Assembly: GCA_017654935.2 (NCBI GenBank)
Contig: CM065703.1
Location: forward strand, 37,897,278 to 37,961,277
Source of the DNA: Phymorhynchus buccinoides
Taxonomy: Eukaryota > Mollusca > Gastropoda > Neogastropoda > Raphitomidae
Reading direction: 5' to 3'
DNA length: 64,000 nucleotides
Shown here: positions 12,619-25,073 of the stretch, one piece after another
Position numbering within the stretch: the first letter of the stretch is position 1
How the letters are laid out: every line of letters starts with the position of its first letter
The notes under the pieces: model-generated
Told to the model about the DNA's origin: nothing
The model's input: only the letters and a program-made list of their open reading frames with translations
Database searches by the model: none
Made by a program: the position numbers and the translations under genes

Positions 12619-12650
<32 letters not shown>

Positions 12651-12742
12651 GTGTGCGTGTGCGTGCGTGCGTGCGTGTGCGTGTGCGTGCGCGCGCGTGT
12701 GTGTGTGTGTGTGTGTGTGTGTACTGTGTATGTGTGTGTGTG
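12619..12742. repeat. (TG)n/(CG)n microsatellite
   Basis: About 120 bp of interrupted TG with GCG interruptions, in gene A intron 2. Apparent Cys/Val-rich open frames here are repeat artefacts. Confidence 0.9.
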
Positions 12743-12850
12743 ACCGGAACTCACCAGGGCACGCAAGGGACATCACTCGTCCGAACTTTCTTACTTGGTT
12801 GTAGGATAGGGCTATACCAGGTAAGGTTGCACCCATGTGAATATGCTTAA

Positions 12851-13002
12851 CCCCTTGACTGCCGTATTACGTATTGACTTAATTGATGACATCACTGATG
12901 ACGTCGTCAGATGAAGAGGAATAACCCTGATATGGTGGCTTTTGCTCTAACACAGTCCAGAGAGTTATATCCCCAGACCATTTTGCCAGATTGGCTCTAT
13001 CA

Positions 13003-13039
<37 letters not shown>

Positions 13040-13138
13040 TTTTCTGGATCCTTTTTCATTTTTGTTTTGTTAATCAAGGGGGTCATGGCATGATTTGTAC
13101 AAATATTTTTTCTTTAATTTTCTCTGGTAGTCAAGGGG
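12851..13138. mobile_element. TTAA-flanked MITE, piggyBac-like, copy 2
   Basis: The ends CCCCTTGACTGCC and GGTAGTCAAGGGG are inverted, and both flanks are TTAA (12,847-12,850 and 13,139-13,142). TTAA target duplication plus CCC-starting termini is the hallmark of piggyBac-type elements. A 36-bp poly-G run (about 13,003-13,038) is internal. Confidence 0.75.
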
Positions 13139-13222
13139 TTAAAAAAAACCACACAAATGAAAGACAGTCGTAGCCTATTCGCCTAGCATCCTCTGCCAGT
13201 CAACTGAACCCTCATTACTCAC

Positions 13223-13645
13223 CGACACCGTTGAAGACGAAAGCGCGAATGAAGACGATCTCCCACTGTCTCCCCTGCTCCTCGAGCTCCGGCCGGAAAT
13301 AGTCCAGTCGCGGATACGTCACCCCCAGGCCGGAGATACACACCGCAGGCAGAAACACCAGCACAACAACCGCCCAGTCGAGCTTTTCCCGATCGAAGGT
13401 GATCAGCCACAGGACGCCGAAGAGCTGGTTCAAGGTCATGAGGATGAAGAACTTGGGGCCTAAGACGCTGGGGTTTAGGAAGGCGGGTTTGCCCTGGACA
13501 CGGCGAAAGAGGTCGACGAGGGAGTAGACGATCCAGACGGCCTCGGTGAAGTAGATGACCTGCCAGACGGCAAAGGTCCAGCCTGCCGGGGTCAGGAGGA
13601 TTTCGTACTTGACGGACAGGTTGCTGATGCTGTTGTTGAACAGAC
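13223..13645 (-). CDS. Gene A exon 2: membrane core with TspO-like motif
   Basis: Encodes residues 42-181 with split codons at both ends (phase 1/1). The acceptor is TGTCCCAG|GT and the donor is GTCG|GTGAGT. Three hydrophobic segments are visible (about residues 63-84, 106-124 and 131-151) and a fourth begins near 169. The stretch TPAGWTFAVWQVIY (about 59-72) resembles the first helices of TspO/MBR or tryptophan-rich sensory proteins, which are small helical membrane proteins that bind porphyrins or steroids in known members. That link is an inference from a short motif and could be wrong. After it comes a short basic loop (FRR) and a KPAFLNPxxLGPxFF block shared with paralogue B. The exon ends in a conserved EEQGRxWEIxFIRxFVxNGV block that continues into exon 3. 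Confidence 0.82.
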
Positions 13646-13710
13646 CTGGGACACGATATGGAGGATTACGATTAACGATCAAGATGATCAGAATAACAGC
13701 AACAATAATA

Positions 13711-13803
13711 GGTGAAGACGGGGTAAAAAGCCCATGGGCGGGTAAGAAGCCCATGCCAATTATATCATGAAATGAAGCCGTCAAATTATACCCCGTCTTC
13801 CCC
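13711..13803. mobile_element. Palindromic MITE, internally deleted, copy 5
   Basis: The left arm (ggtgaagacggggtaaaaag) and the right terminal end are kept and most of the right arm is gone, leaving 93 bp between TA flanks. Confidence 0.8.
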
Positions 13804-13914
13804 TAATAAAGACACGATATGCGGCATAAACTGAAATTAGGATGATTTCAGAATAGCAAGAATAATTAATAGCCACATGGATTTTTACGTAATAAAGACA
13901 CGATTTGAACGATT

Positions 13915-15360
13915 TGAGAAGCAGTGACTCACCGCAGGATCGTAATAAAGTTATTTGAATTTGAGAAGTAGTGACTCACCGCAGGATCGTAATAAAGATA
14001 TTTGAATTTGAGAAGTAGTGACTCACCGCAGGATCGTAATAAAGATATTTGAATTTGAGAAGTAGTGACTCACCGCAGGATCGTAATAAAGATATTTGAA
14101 TTTGAGAAGTAGTGACTCACCGCAGGATCGTAATAAAGTTATTTGAATTTAGGGAAGACGTGGTACTCACCGCAGGATCGTAATAAAGATATTTGAATTT
14201 GAGAAGTAGTGACTCACCGCAGCGATCGTGTCTAGCATTTGTCTCATGGGAAGTAGTGACTCAAATTTTCTTTATTTCATGAGATAATAAAGTTATTTGA
14301 GAAGTAGTGACTCACTCGCAGGATCGTAATAATGTTATTTGAATTTGAGTGGTAGTGACTCACCTCAGGATCGTAATAAAGTTATTTGAGAAGTAGTGAC
14401 TCACCGTGGCTGGCCTCAGGATCGTAATAAAGTTATTTGAGAAGTAGTGACTCACCGTGGCTGACCTCAGGATCGTAATAAAGTTATTTGAGAAGTAGTG
14501 ACTCACCGTGGCTGGCCGCAGGATCGTAATAAAGTTATTTGAATTTGAGAAGTAGTGACTCACCGCAGGATCGTAATAAAGTTATTTGAATTTGAGAAGT
14601 AGTGACTCACCGTGGCTGGCCTCAGGATCGTAATAAAGATATTAGGATCGTAATAAAGTTATTTGAATTTTAGAAGTAGTGACTCACCGTGGCTGGCCTC
14701 AGGATCGTAATAAAGATATTAGGATCGTAATCAAGTTATGGCCGAATTTGAGAAAGTAGTGACCCACCGTGGACTGGCCTCAGGATCGTAATAAAGATAT
14801 TTTGGATCGTAGGGGAAGACGGGGTAAAAAGCGCATGGGCGGGTAAGAAGCCCACCCCAATTATCTCATGAAATGAAGCAAATTTCAGTCTCATTTTGCC
14901 CATGAGACGAGCGTTAATGTTTAGCATTCGTCTCATCCCCTAATAAAGTGAATTTTTCTTTGAGAAGTTCATGGGAAGACGGGGTGGGCTTCTTACCCGC
15001 CCATGGGCGGGTACCCCGAAGACCACCGTGGCTGGCCAAGGATCTCAATAAAGATATTAGGATCGTAATAAAGTTATCATTTTGCCCAGTGTGACGACCG
15101 TGGCTGTCTCAGCATCGTAATCATGGGATCGTAATAAACTTATGAATTGAAAGTAGTTCACCGTGGCTTTCATTTCAAGATGATCGTAATAAAGTTATTT
15201 GAATGGAGAAGTAGTGACTCACCCTGCCTCAGGATCGCTTTACAGATATAGGATCGTAATAAAGTTATTTGAAGTGAGAAGTAGTGACCCACCGTGGCTG
15301 GCCTCAGGATCGTAATAAAGATATTAGGATCGTAATAAAGTTATTTGAAATGAGAAGTAG
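13915..15360. repeat. Tandem array carrying copies of the gene A exon 1/donor junction
   Basis: About twenty units of roughly 46-51 bp. The full unit reads gaagtagtgactcaccgtgg...ctggcctcaggatcgtaata on the plus strand. It is the same sequence as 15,355-15,390, which is the last 21 nt of exon 1 plus the first part of intron 1. Most units keep the minus-strand GGTGAGTCAC donor. Left-hand units (13,925-14,150) lack the gtggctggcct segment; those at 14,390-14,780 retain it. Units at about 14,217-14,290 and 14,940-15,200 are interleaved with MITE fragments. Confidence 0.9.
14812..14940. mobile_element. Palindromic MITE fragment inside the array, copy 6
   Basis: The left arm and centre (ggggaagacggggtaaaaag to ttagcattcgtctcat) are present, then the sequence jumps to the terminal CCCC and TA. 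Scraps of the missing right arm (gtgggcttcttacccgcc) reappear at about 14,980-15,005 among array units. Confidence 0.75.
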
Positions 15361-15368
15361 TGACTCAC

Positions 15369-15489
15369 CGTGGCTGGCCTCAGGATCGTTAGCAACGGAG
15401 TTGACCCACAGTTTCAGGCCGAAGGTGACGGCCGTGGTCAGAGTGAGTAAGGCAAACAGGACATGGGCCAGCGTAGAGCAACACCCCAT
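15369..15489 (-). CDS. Gene A exon 1: multi-pass membrane protein, N-terminus
   Basis: First coding exon of a three-exon gene; it encodes residues 1-40 plus the first base of codon 41. The ATG is at 15,489 and the protein starts MGCCS, the same start as paralogue B. One hydrophobic segment (about residues 8-28) follows. The donor reads CACG|GTGAGTCACT (phase 1), which joins in frame to exon 2 at 13,645. A pyrimidine-rich acceptor (TTTTTGTTTCAG, exon edge at 15,572) lies upstream, so about 83 nt of 5' UTR and an upstream non-coding exon are likely. The donor region is the parent sequence of a tandem array in intron 1. The three exons sum to 1,056 nt (351 codons plus stop), supporting the model. 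Family function is unknown; a TspO-like relationship is only suggested by exon 2. Confidence 0.8.
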
Positions 15490-15709
15490 GATGATTAGTA
15501 AGCTTTTAGTGGAGTTAAGTTCTGGGAAACAGGGACTGACCGATGAAATGGAATCGATTGAATTCTTGAAGACTGAAACAAAAAGAACATAATTATACAA
15601 CAATGATACTTTCCGAGTTCTGAAGAATTATCGGCTTCCTTCTTTAAACCCACAAATGGCAAAATAGCAAAACTATCTGTATTGTTAAAAAATAAATCCT
15701 CGGGACTTC

Positions 15710-16115
15710 TAAAGATAATCCACAATGTGTTGCACTGCCTTCGGGCATTTCCTCCAGTATCGTTCCCATCATCTTTACATCTACTAATGTCCTTATAAGT
15801 GTCTGTTCCAGACCGGAGGACGCTAAACAGATGTTCTACTTTAAACCCACAGCCGGCATATATAAATTCCAACTTTATCGAAAGAAATGTCCCAATCGAG
15901 AGAACGTTAAACATTAACATTCTCGTTCTACATGAATATATGAAGCTTTCACGCGAGGCGCACGCCATATACATTTACTGTATTGTTAAAAATTCGGGAC
16001 TTTCCTGGTGTTGCACTGCCTCCGGGCATCGCCTCCAGGATTGTTCCCACCATCTTTATATCAACTAATGTCCCACATGTGTCTGTTCCAGACCGGAGGA
16101 CGTTAGCAGAATGTC
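15710..16115. repeat. Two partial CCGGGCATTGCC repeat copies
   Basis: tgcactgccttcgggcattt at 15,730 and tgcactgcctccgggcatcg at 16,012, each followed by the ctgttccagaccggaggacg end. Upstream of gene A. Confidence 0.65.
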
Positions 16116-16418
16116 ATCATTCGCGCGCCATCATTTGAATCGCTGCTCGCGACAGAGACGGTTCAGCCGTTCTTTTTTCCCTGTTGTGCAAGCCACTGCG
16201 AGGTAGAACTTCGCAGCGACTAGCCTAGCAGTCTAGACCCGATCCCTGGGATCGGTTGTTATGCCTTTAAGGGGAAAACAACAACAACCAAAAAGTCAGA
16301 TCTAATATTTCATATAGAGCTCAGGGCTTGGATAGATAATGAAGCAATTATTATGTACACGTATGACACTGTTGTAAATGTTAGGAAGATAAATGGATGT
16401 AGCAAAATGAAGACATAA

Positions 16419-16514
<96 letters not shown>

Positions 16515-16982
16515 CAAAGACATAAGAGAGGGAGGAATGAACATTCAAAAGACTTCCTAAAGAAAAGCAATAAAACCAGCCAAGATACTGGTTCAAATTC
16601 TGTCATATACAAGCATTGTGTACGTCAAGCATTGTAAGCAGTAGGCCTATCTAACGAAACTAAAATCTCAATGCAAAAATTCCAGATAAGACCACGAGTA
16701 GACCAAGTATATAGACGAGAGAAAAGAAAATCACCAAACCTTTCGCCTCACGACTGAACGGAGAGTGTGGCAGACGACGAGTATAACGATGTAATTTGAA
16801 TAACCCCTAGGAGACCTCTGCTGTTCCCTGCCAGTCTACTTCAGGGACACTTGGGTTGTGCTCACACTCATAGCAGTGCAAATAAACTTTAGGGAGAGCT
16901 GGACAAGTCAACAGAGGGATTTTCAGTCTGGAGAGAAAGTCGAGCCCCTTTCAATGAAGTGTTTCGGCCATGAACTCCTTAA

Positions 16983-17404
16983 CCCTTTCACCGCCAGCCA
17001 TTTTTTTGGTTGGCCAAAGTTGCCATTAAATTTACCTGGGTAGGGGAAGACGGGGTAAAAAGCGCATGGGCGGGTAAGAAGCCCACCCCAATTATCTCAT
17101 GAAATAAAGAAAATTTCAGTCAAATTTGCTCATGGACAAAATAAGACTGAAATTTGCTTCATTCATGAGATAATTGGGGTGGGCTTCTTACCCGCCCATG
17201 CGCTCTTTACCCCGTCTTCCCCTAGAGAACAAAATCCATCTGCAGTATTGGGGATTGTTCTGTGACATATATAAAATAAGGTCTACCCTTACTTCCCAAA
17301 ACTAAGACAATAGGGTCTTTGGATAATAGACCCCAATTTGATGCCTTTTAGTGACATAGGTGTTAAATCACTGTGGTGCTAAAATACGACTGGCGGTGAA
17401 AGGG
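16983..17404. mobile_element. TTAA-flanked MITE, piggyBac-like, copy 3
   Basis: CCCTTTCACCGCCAGCCAT to TGGCGGTGAAAGGG between TTAA sites (16,979-16,982 and 17,405-17,408). About 240 bp plus a nested palindromic MITE. Confidence 0.85.
17043..17222. mobile_element. Palindromic MITE, copy 7, nested in a TTAA MITE
   Basis: 180 bp, TA flanked, shortened centre. It lies inside the TTAA-flanked element 16,983-17,404. Confidence 0.88.
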
Positions 17405-17407
17405 TTA

Positions 17408-17565
17408 AGGGCCAGCCACACGTCAGCTAAAACCGCACGACTGCACGATACGATTCGATCACGTGATCTCGAAGCGCGCGAATCGCATTATGTTCTTTGG
17501 GGAAACCAACGTGATCGAATCGTATCGTACAGTCGTGCGATTTTAGTGGACATGTGGCTGGCCCT
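17408..17565. mobile_element. Fold-back MITE with TTA flanks
   Basis: AGGGCCAGCCACA... and its complement form arms of about 55 bp, including cgcacgactgcacgatacga. TTA lies on both sides (17,405-17,407 and 17,566-17,568), as for PIF/Harbinger-type elements. It abuts the TTAA of the neighbouring MITE. Confidence 0.78.
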
Positions 17566-18076
17566 TTAGTCCTTACGCTCTAAACAAGATGGCATAGCCC
17601 TATAGACTGTACTCCCAGTTCTATGAGAAAAAAACGAACTCTTCAAAACAATATTTCAACATTTATAATGCCACAATTTAAAAATATAATAAAAATGGGA
17701 AATATAGCGCTCTTTCTCACATGAGCTCAGTGCGCTTTACATTGATAACAAGAACATTAACATGAACATACCCTCCGAACTGTCGGAGTGTGGCTGCTCA
17801 CGTGGCGGGGTAATCAAAAATGGTCACACACGAAATGTTCTCATCCCAAGCTGGTGCATTTGTACCATAGTGTTCGAAGTGCTTCGGCTCAGTGTTGGGA
17901 GGATCCCTGGAGTCTTTAAGCCAGGGTACGACGACAAGAACAACATAATGCAAATAAAAAATGAAATTTAGATTTTGATATCATGGTTGTAAATTTCAAT
18001 GTATCTCCAATAGCTCGATCATCAAAACTCTGGGATCAAGGTGTTTTGTGGCTGAAAAATAAAATCCCTGTATCAG

Positions 18077-18340
18077 TATGGTGAAACCAAAAAGCCTGAC
18101 TATACAAAGAGCTCGCACTCCGCAGCAGACTGAAGCCGTTTTTTGTACTCCCACCCTTTCACCTACACTACAGGTGGGGATCATTGTGAACTCACTCACT
18201 GCCTACAACAACACTAACACTTCCCACCTTCCCACCTTCCAGGTGGGAAGTGAGAAAGTTGGCTTCATTCTTTGCAAGGTTTGTAGGCTGCGAAGTTATC
18301 ACTCTTTGCAACATTTAGGCTTTTTGGTGACACTGACTGA
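18077..18340. repeat. Inverted-repeat element with AAAAAGCCT ends
   Basis: Left ggtgaaaccaaaaagcct and right aggctttttggtgacac are complementary; the centre holds a second small palindrome (cccaccttccaggtggg). Confidence 0.5.
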
Positions 18341-18599
18341 GTAATTTAGGCGCTGTGACGTGGAACACATTTTTGTTCACATACACACAGACTTGCACAC
18401 ACACTCACACACACAAAAAGACAGAGAAACGCACGCTCAGGCCTCGTTCCCATTCTAAAGCCCTCCTGTTCTTATAGTAATAAAACGGAATTGTTATAGA
18501 ACGGGTGTGTGTGTGTGTGTGTGTGGGGGGGGGTGGGGGGGGGGGGGGGTGTACAAAAAGGGGTCTACTTCACACACCAAGGTTATGAACACTAACTCT

Positions 18600-18750
18600 G
18601 GTTTCTCATTCATAAAAACTCGGGACTTTACTGGTTTCGTACTGCCTCCGGGCATTGCCTCCAGTATTGTTCCCACCATATTTGTATTTACAAATGTCCC
18701 ATATGTGTCTGATTCAGACCAAGAGGACGTAAAACACCATTTTCGCCGAC
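18600..18750. repeat. CCGGGCATTGCC repeat copy
   Basis: actgcctccgggcattgcct to gaggacgtaaaacaccatttt, lacking the GCGGTGCC end. Confidence 0.65.
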
Positions 18751-19215
18751 ACCAAGGTTATGCTCACAGCAACTTGAAGAGAGCACACACAACGACCAGG
18801 TTTCCTATTACGAAGCTTTCAAACACACACACACACACAATACTGTGTACATTCCCCTTCTCTGCAGTTTTGTTTAATTAACCCTCTCCCTGCCATACTT
18901 GAAAGATAAGCTTACAACCACTCTCTCTCTCTCTCTCTCTGCGTATATATACCACAGTAATGCCTCCACAAACACCTCCACTGTAACTAAAACCAGGGAA
19001 CTAGGGGCCATAGATCAAAGTAGTGGTAAATGAAGGGCAGGAGCTGTGCCGGTTGGGGTTCGCCCCCGGGGACCGCTACGTTAGCCGGAATGGTCTTGCC
19101 CAGATACTACGAAATAAAGGATATGGTCCACTTTTATTATTTTTAATCCATACTAGGTTTTATTTTATGCTTACTTTCCTTTCCCACTAGGCTACTTCTA
19201 TTTCCTCAGCCGGCA

Positions 19216-19349
19216 AATGTTAAGATCAGCTCCCTCCGCTGTTCTATGGTGAAGATGGCCAATCAGCTTAACGGAAAAGGTCAATCGGAGAGAGCTGATT
19301 AGCCCTAACCCTTCACCCTGGAACAGCGGAGGGAGCTGATCTTAACATT
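19216..19349. mobile_element. Fold-back MITE, 134 bp
   Basis: aatgttaagatcagctccct at the left is matched by agggagctgatcttaacatt at the right; the inner parts also pair. Confidence 0.75.
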
Positions 19350-19730
19350 AGCCCCTCAGCCTTCTAATTTCTTGTCTTCTTACTACCCCCCCCCCCCCCC
19401 CCCAAAAAAAAAGCAGCAGAATCTTCAGCCTGATGAAGTTGGCTGCCTGAGGCGAAGAAAAAAAAGAAGAATGACTCAAGATAGCCACTTTGGCGGCCAT
19501 ATTGGATTTCTCAAAATGCTCAACCTTATGAAGGTGATATCAGTTGGATAGGTAATGAATAGACACTGAAGAGTTCAAAATGCTGCTGAGAACAACAATT
19601 ATGCAGCCAATATTTTTAGGTTACACCATAAATCAACGTTTCGCAACCAAACTAGTACTGTCTCTCTCATCTATCTCTACCTTTGTTCACAATTGTTGAC
19701 AGTGCTTATTCTACAACTTGTGAAGGTATA

Positions 19731-19773
19731 CAGGGCCGGATCAAGGTTTTTTTTCCGGGTTCCGGGTTTCCGG

Positions 19774-19814
<41 letters not shown>

Positions 19815-20018
19815 ATACACACACTCAGCTCCAAACATGCACCTTATACAAGGATAAAAAGAAAAGAAAATGACTCGGGTTTTTACCTTTACAATCACCC
19901 CCCAAAAAAAACCCCAACAACCACACACACTACTCCTTGACCCGGAATCTATGCAGCTCTATGGACCCCCCCCCCCCCCCCCCCCCCCCCCCTTTATGAA
20001 TCACTTGGTCCGGCCCTG
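19731..20018. mobile_element. hAT-like MITE, CAGGGCCGGA termini, with poly-C tracts
   Basis: Ends CAGGGCCGGATCAAGG and CTTGGTCCGGCCCTG. Two C runs (about 39 and 24 bases) are internal. Confidence 0.68.
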
Positions 20019-20199
20019 ATATACATTACATGTATGCCTATAGTTATGCAGCCCAAAACTTGGATCAACAAGACAAAACCTGTTTCAGTTTGACCCAGGG
20101 TCAGCAAAAATACACCTAAGAGTAAGAGGGTGGTAAACCATTTAAATATATTTTCAGGTTGGTGGGGTGTTTTTTTTTATAGTAAAGAGTGTGAGAGGG

Positions 20200-22086
<1,887 letters not shown>

Positions 22087-22099
22087 AAACAAACCACAC

Positions 22100-22290
22100 A
22101 TGATTTCAGTTTCAAGAATTTATTACGCACAGATAAACAATCAAGACAATGCCTAAATCTTCAGAAGATATGTCCCGTCTAATCAGCAATAGACAAAGAA
22201 ATTGCTAAAAACTTAAAAAAGTAAAAAATGGTCAAAAGGTTACAAATAAAAACACATAATACTATAAATGCATTGTGGCAATGAAAACCC
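22100..22290 (-). pseudogene. Orphan copy of the gene-family 3' end
   Basis: Matches the terminal 3' UTR of gene A and the 22,795 and 48,300 copies (gacaatgcctaaatcttcag), with AATAAA on the minus strand near 22,120. No exon of the family lies just upstream of it, suggesting a lost gene. Confidence 0.5.
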
Positions 22291-22707
22291 GACCAGAGTT
22301 ATGTCTAGAGATTTCTCCAGCCGAAGTCGGACATGCTGGGCCTAACTATTTCTTAGTTAGGCGCATAACGGCAGCATGGCGCATCTACGCTCATATGACA
22401 GGAAACTGTCAGAGCGAAAGATGACCAAAAATCAGTAAGACAACCAAAACCACACAAATGAAAGCATATTTTCATAGCTAACAATGTCAATACGGTTAAT
22501 AATGCATTAAATTTTTTTTAAAGCATCCCTGAGAAGTGCATCCCCCCATGCAAAACAGAAATATCATCTTTGGTCACGTTCACAACTAAACCAAAAACTT
22601 TGTAAATCGGATGATTAAAGTTACGAAGATTTGTGTGTGCGCATGTGTGCACCCACGCATGCGTGCGGGTTGCTGCAGAGAGAGAGAGAAAAATATTGAG
22701 ACAGTGA

Positions 22708-22749
<42 letters not shown>

Positions 22750-22794
22750 CTCGGACATAGAGCAAGTGTGCAAAGAAACAACAACACAAGATTT

Positions 22795-22930
22795 CACTTT
22801 CCAAATTTTATTACACAAAACTAAACAGTCAAGACAATCAATGCCTAAATCTTCACATCTGTCCTGTCTAACCTACACTTCATGGCAAGATGCTAAAAGG
22901 TAACATTATTTAAAAAGTAAACAAGAAAAT
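22795..22930 (-). terminator. Family 3' end with AATAAA, downstream of gene B
   Basis: AATAAA on the minus strand at 22,807-22,812 in sequence homologous to the gene A poly(A) region. It lies 4.4 kb past the gene B stop, separated by later insertions. Confidence 0.45.
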
Positions 22931-23066
22931 AGAGAACACAAACGCCCATATTCCAGTATGCAGCGAATTTTCAAGCATCTTACACACATTTCTTCAGGCC
23001 ATATTGTTTGTCTCTCTCTCTCTTCATACTTAAAAAAGTAATACACAATTGATAAAATGCTAGTAG

Positions 23067-23517
23067 CAGGGCTGCCAACCCTCTGTTGCAGTTTCCAGGG
23101 ACAAACTACTTAAAAACCAGGGACACAGACTTATTTCCAGGGACAAACATCGCAATGTCATGCATCAGGGTCAAAACGAGCATTAACTTCCAATTATTTC
23201 ATGATCTAGCAACATTTCTGTTACTGTTTTTGTCTGTATTCTTGATGTTTTTAGGTGCCAATGTGCTTCAATATTCAAGGTCCCTTGGTGTTCAGTAACC
23301 TATGTGTAACATAGGAAACATTTTAAGTGCTGTGTTGAGTGTTCCTGTGTTCAATAGCAAGGCCAGCAAACAAGACAAGTGATTGTTCTACAATTGTTTT
23401 TTATTCTACTCAGTTTCCAGGGACACCAGACAGAAAAAATGGATTCCAGGGACAGGGTGCCATTTTTGACTGTTTCCAGGGACAAATACCCCTTAGGGGG
23501 GACGGTTGGCAGCCCTG
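23067..23517. mobile_element. hAT-like MITE, CAGGGCTGCCAACC termini
   Basis: 451 bp with inverted ends CAGGGCTGCCAACC and GGTTGGCAGCCCTG. It is missing at the matching place in unit 2 (48,566). CAGGG termini are usual for hAT elements; an exact 8-bp duplication is not clear. Confidence 0.75.
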
Positions 23518-23929
23518 TAGTAGGAAAAGCACAACAAAATCATTGACAATCAAAACAATACTCCCAATAAAAATAGCAAACTTAAATATTGCTAATATAC
23601 AAAAAATGCAACCCTGAGAAGAAATTTTTTTCTCATGAAAATGGAAATACAGATCTGTTTACCGCCTACACAAGTCTCGAGTAGTCTGGATAGACGAAAT
23701 GAGTATTTTTGGTGCAAAATGTGTAGTTTTATTGATTAAACCATCAAACAATGTTCACTGAAAATGAGTAATTAGAGCATTGTTTTCAATTTTCAAGAGT
23801 AGTAGAGGTCCAAATTGAGTAGAATACTACTTGAAAAGAGTAGAGTAAACAGGTCTGGAAATATCACCTTAGGTCGTTTCCACTGACAGCACTAGTCTGC
23901 CACACTGTTTCAAAACCATTTGCTCTCTA

Positions 23930-24590
23930 AAGCTTTGACTTGAGCAGTGGTGAGATATTCCTCTTCCTTTCCAATCGTCCATGACTTCAGTCAAAAAACA
24001 TCATCGTCAAAAACATCTAAAGCTTTGACTTGAGAAGTGGTGAGATATTCCTCTTCCTTTCCAATCGTCCATTACTTCAGTCAAAAAACATCATCGTCAA
24101 AAACATCTAAAGCTTTGACTTGAGAAGTGGTGAGATATTCCTCTTCCTTTCCAATCGTCCATTACTTCAGTCAAATAACATCATCGTCAAAAACATCTAA
24201 AGCTTTGACTTGAGAAGTGGTGAGATATTCCTCTTCCTTTCCAATCGTCCATTACTTCGTCAAAAAACATCGTCAAAAACATCTAAAGCTTTGACTTGAG
24301 CAGTGGTGAGGTATTCCTCTTCCTTTACTATCATCCATTACTTCAGTCAAAAAACATCGTCAAAAACATCTAAAGCTTTGACTTGAGAAGTGGTGAGATA
24401 TTCCTCTTCCTTTACTATCGTCCATTACTTCAGTAAAAAACATCGTCCATTACTTCAGTCAAAAAACAGTCAAAAAACATCGTCAAAAACATCTAAAGCT
24501 TTGACTTGAGCAGTGGTGAGGTATTCCTCTTCCTTGACTATCGTCCATGACTTCAGTCAAAAAACAACATCATCAAAAACATAAACGTGA
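23930..24590. repeat. 90-bp minisatellite, about seven copies
   Basis: Units begin aaagctttgacttgag at about 23,930, 24,020, 24,110, 24,200, 24,283, 24,373 and 24,494. The matching place in unit 2 (48,987-49,135) has only about two copies. Confidence 0.92.
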
Positions 24591-24629
24591 GTGAGAAAGC
24601 ATGTTTATATATAATATTAAACTCATTAA

Positions 24630-25073
24630 CTCACTCTTTACTGGCCGATTGCTTCCCTTTACAACCGTTCAATACTGTCGTACGCTATAGCGTACACAGC
24701 GTTTAACCATTCACAATTCACAACCCCGCGAAGCCTGGCAACCCAAACTGGTATAGAAGTGTTCCCTTAATAGTTTTCAACCAATGAAATCACTTTCCGT
24801 CTATTTTTAGTACCGCAATGAATGAAAACGAATCACTACCCCTCTCTTCGTCTTCTTTGTCATGCTTTTTTAAAAATCTGCTAATAATAAAAAATTTACT
24901 TTGGAATTATAACATATGCTAGCTTTTATTATTATAAACAATACCGCAAATTTTCAAAACTGTGCGGTTAAGCATTATTATTTTAATATTTTGTATGTAA
25001 TGATGCAAACCCGCCTAGTATGGAACGCTTGTGTACATCAGGTACGCTATAGCGTACGATAGTAAAGAGGGAG
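24630..25073. mobile_element. TTAA-flanked inverted-repeat element
   Basis: Ends CTCACTCTTTACT and AGTAAAGAGGGAG, flanked by TTAA both sides; a GTACGCTATAGCGTAC palindrome sits near each end. It is also in unit 3 (right part to 58,479) but not in unit 2 (49,173). Confidence 0.75.

Larger units (their letters stand above)
10238..13222 (-). other. Gene A intron 2 (2,985 bp)
   Basis: Bounded by GTGAGT at 13,222 and CAG at 10,238 on the minus strand. It holds a 103-bp x3 minisatellite, two palindromic TA-flanked MITEs, a fold-back TTAAAGAC element, a (TG)n tract and a TTAA-flanked MITE, each listed separately. I see no coding sequence in it. Confidence 0.7.
13646..15368 (-). other. Gene A intron 1 (1,723 bp), mostly a splice-donor-derived array
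   Basis: GTGAGT at 15,368 and CCCAG at 13,646 on the minus strand. Nearly the whole intron is the tandem array at 13,915-15,360 plus two damaged palindromic MITEs. Confidence 0.75.

Noticed and set aside
12510..12850. Cys/Val- or Thr/His-rich proteins from TG/CA tracts (also 1.8, 8.4, 28.3 and 50.2 kb)
   Set aside because: Microsatellite translation in several overlapping frames, with no conserved composition outside the repeat.
13915..15360. CRISPR-like array
   Set aside because: Units are direct repeats without unique spacers, in a eukaryotic intron, and they match a splice junction.
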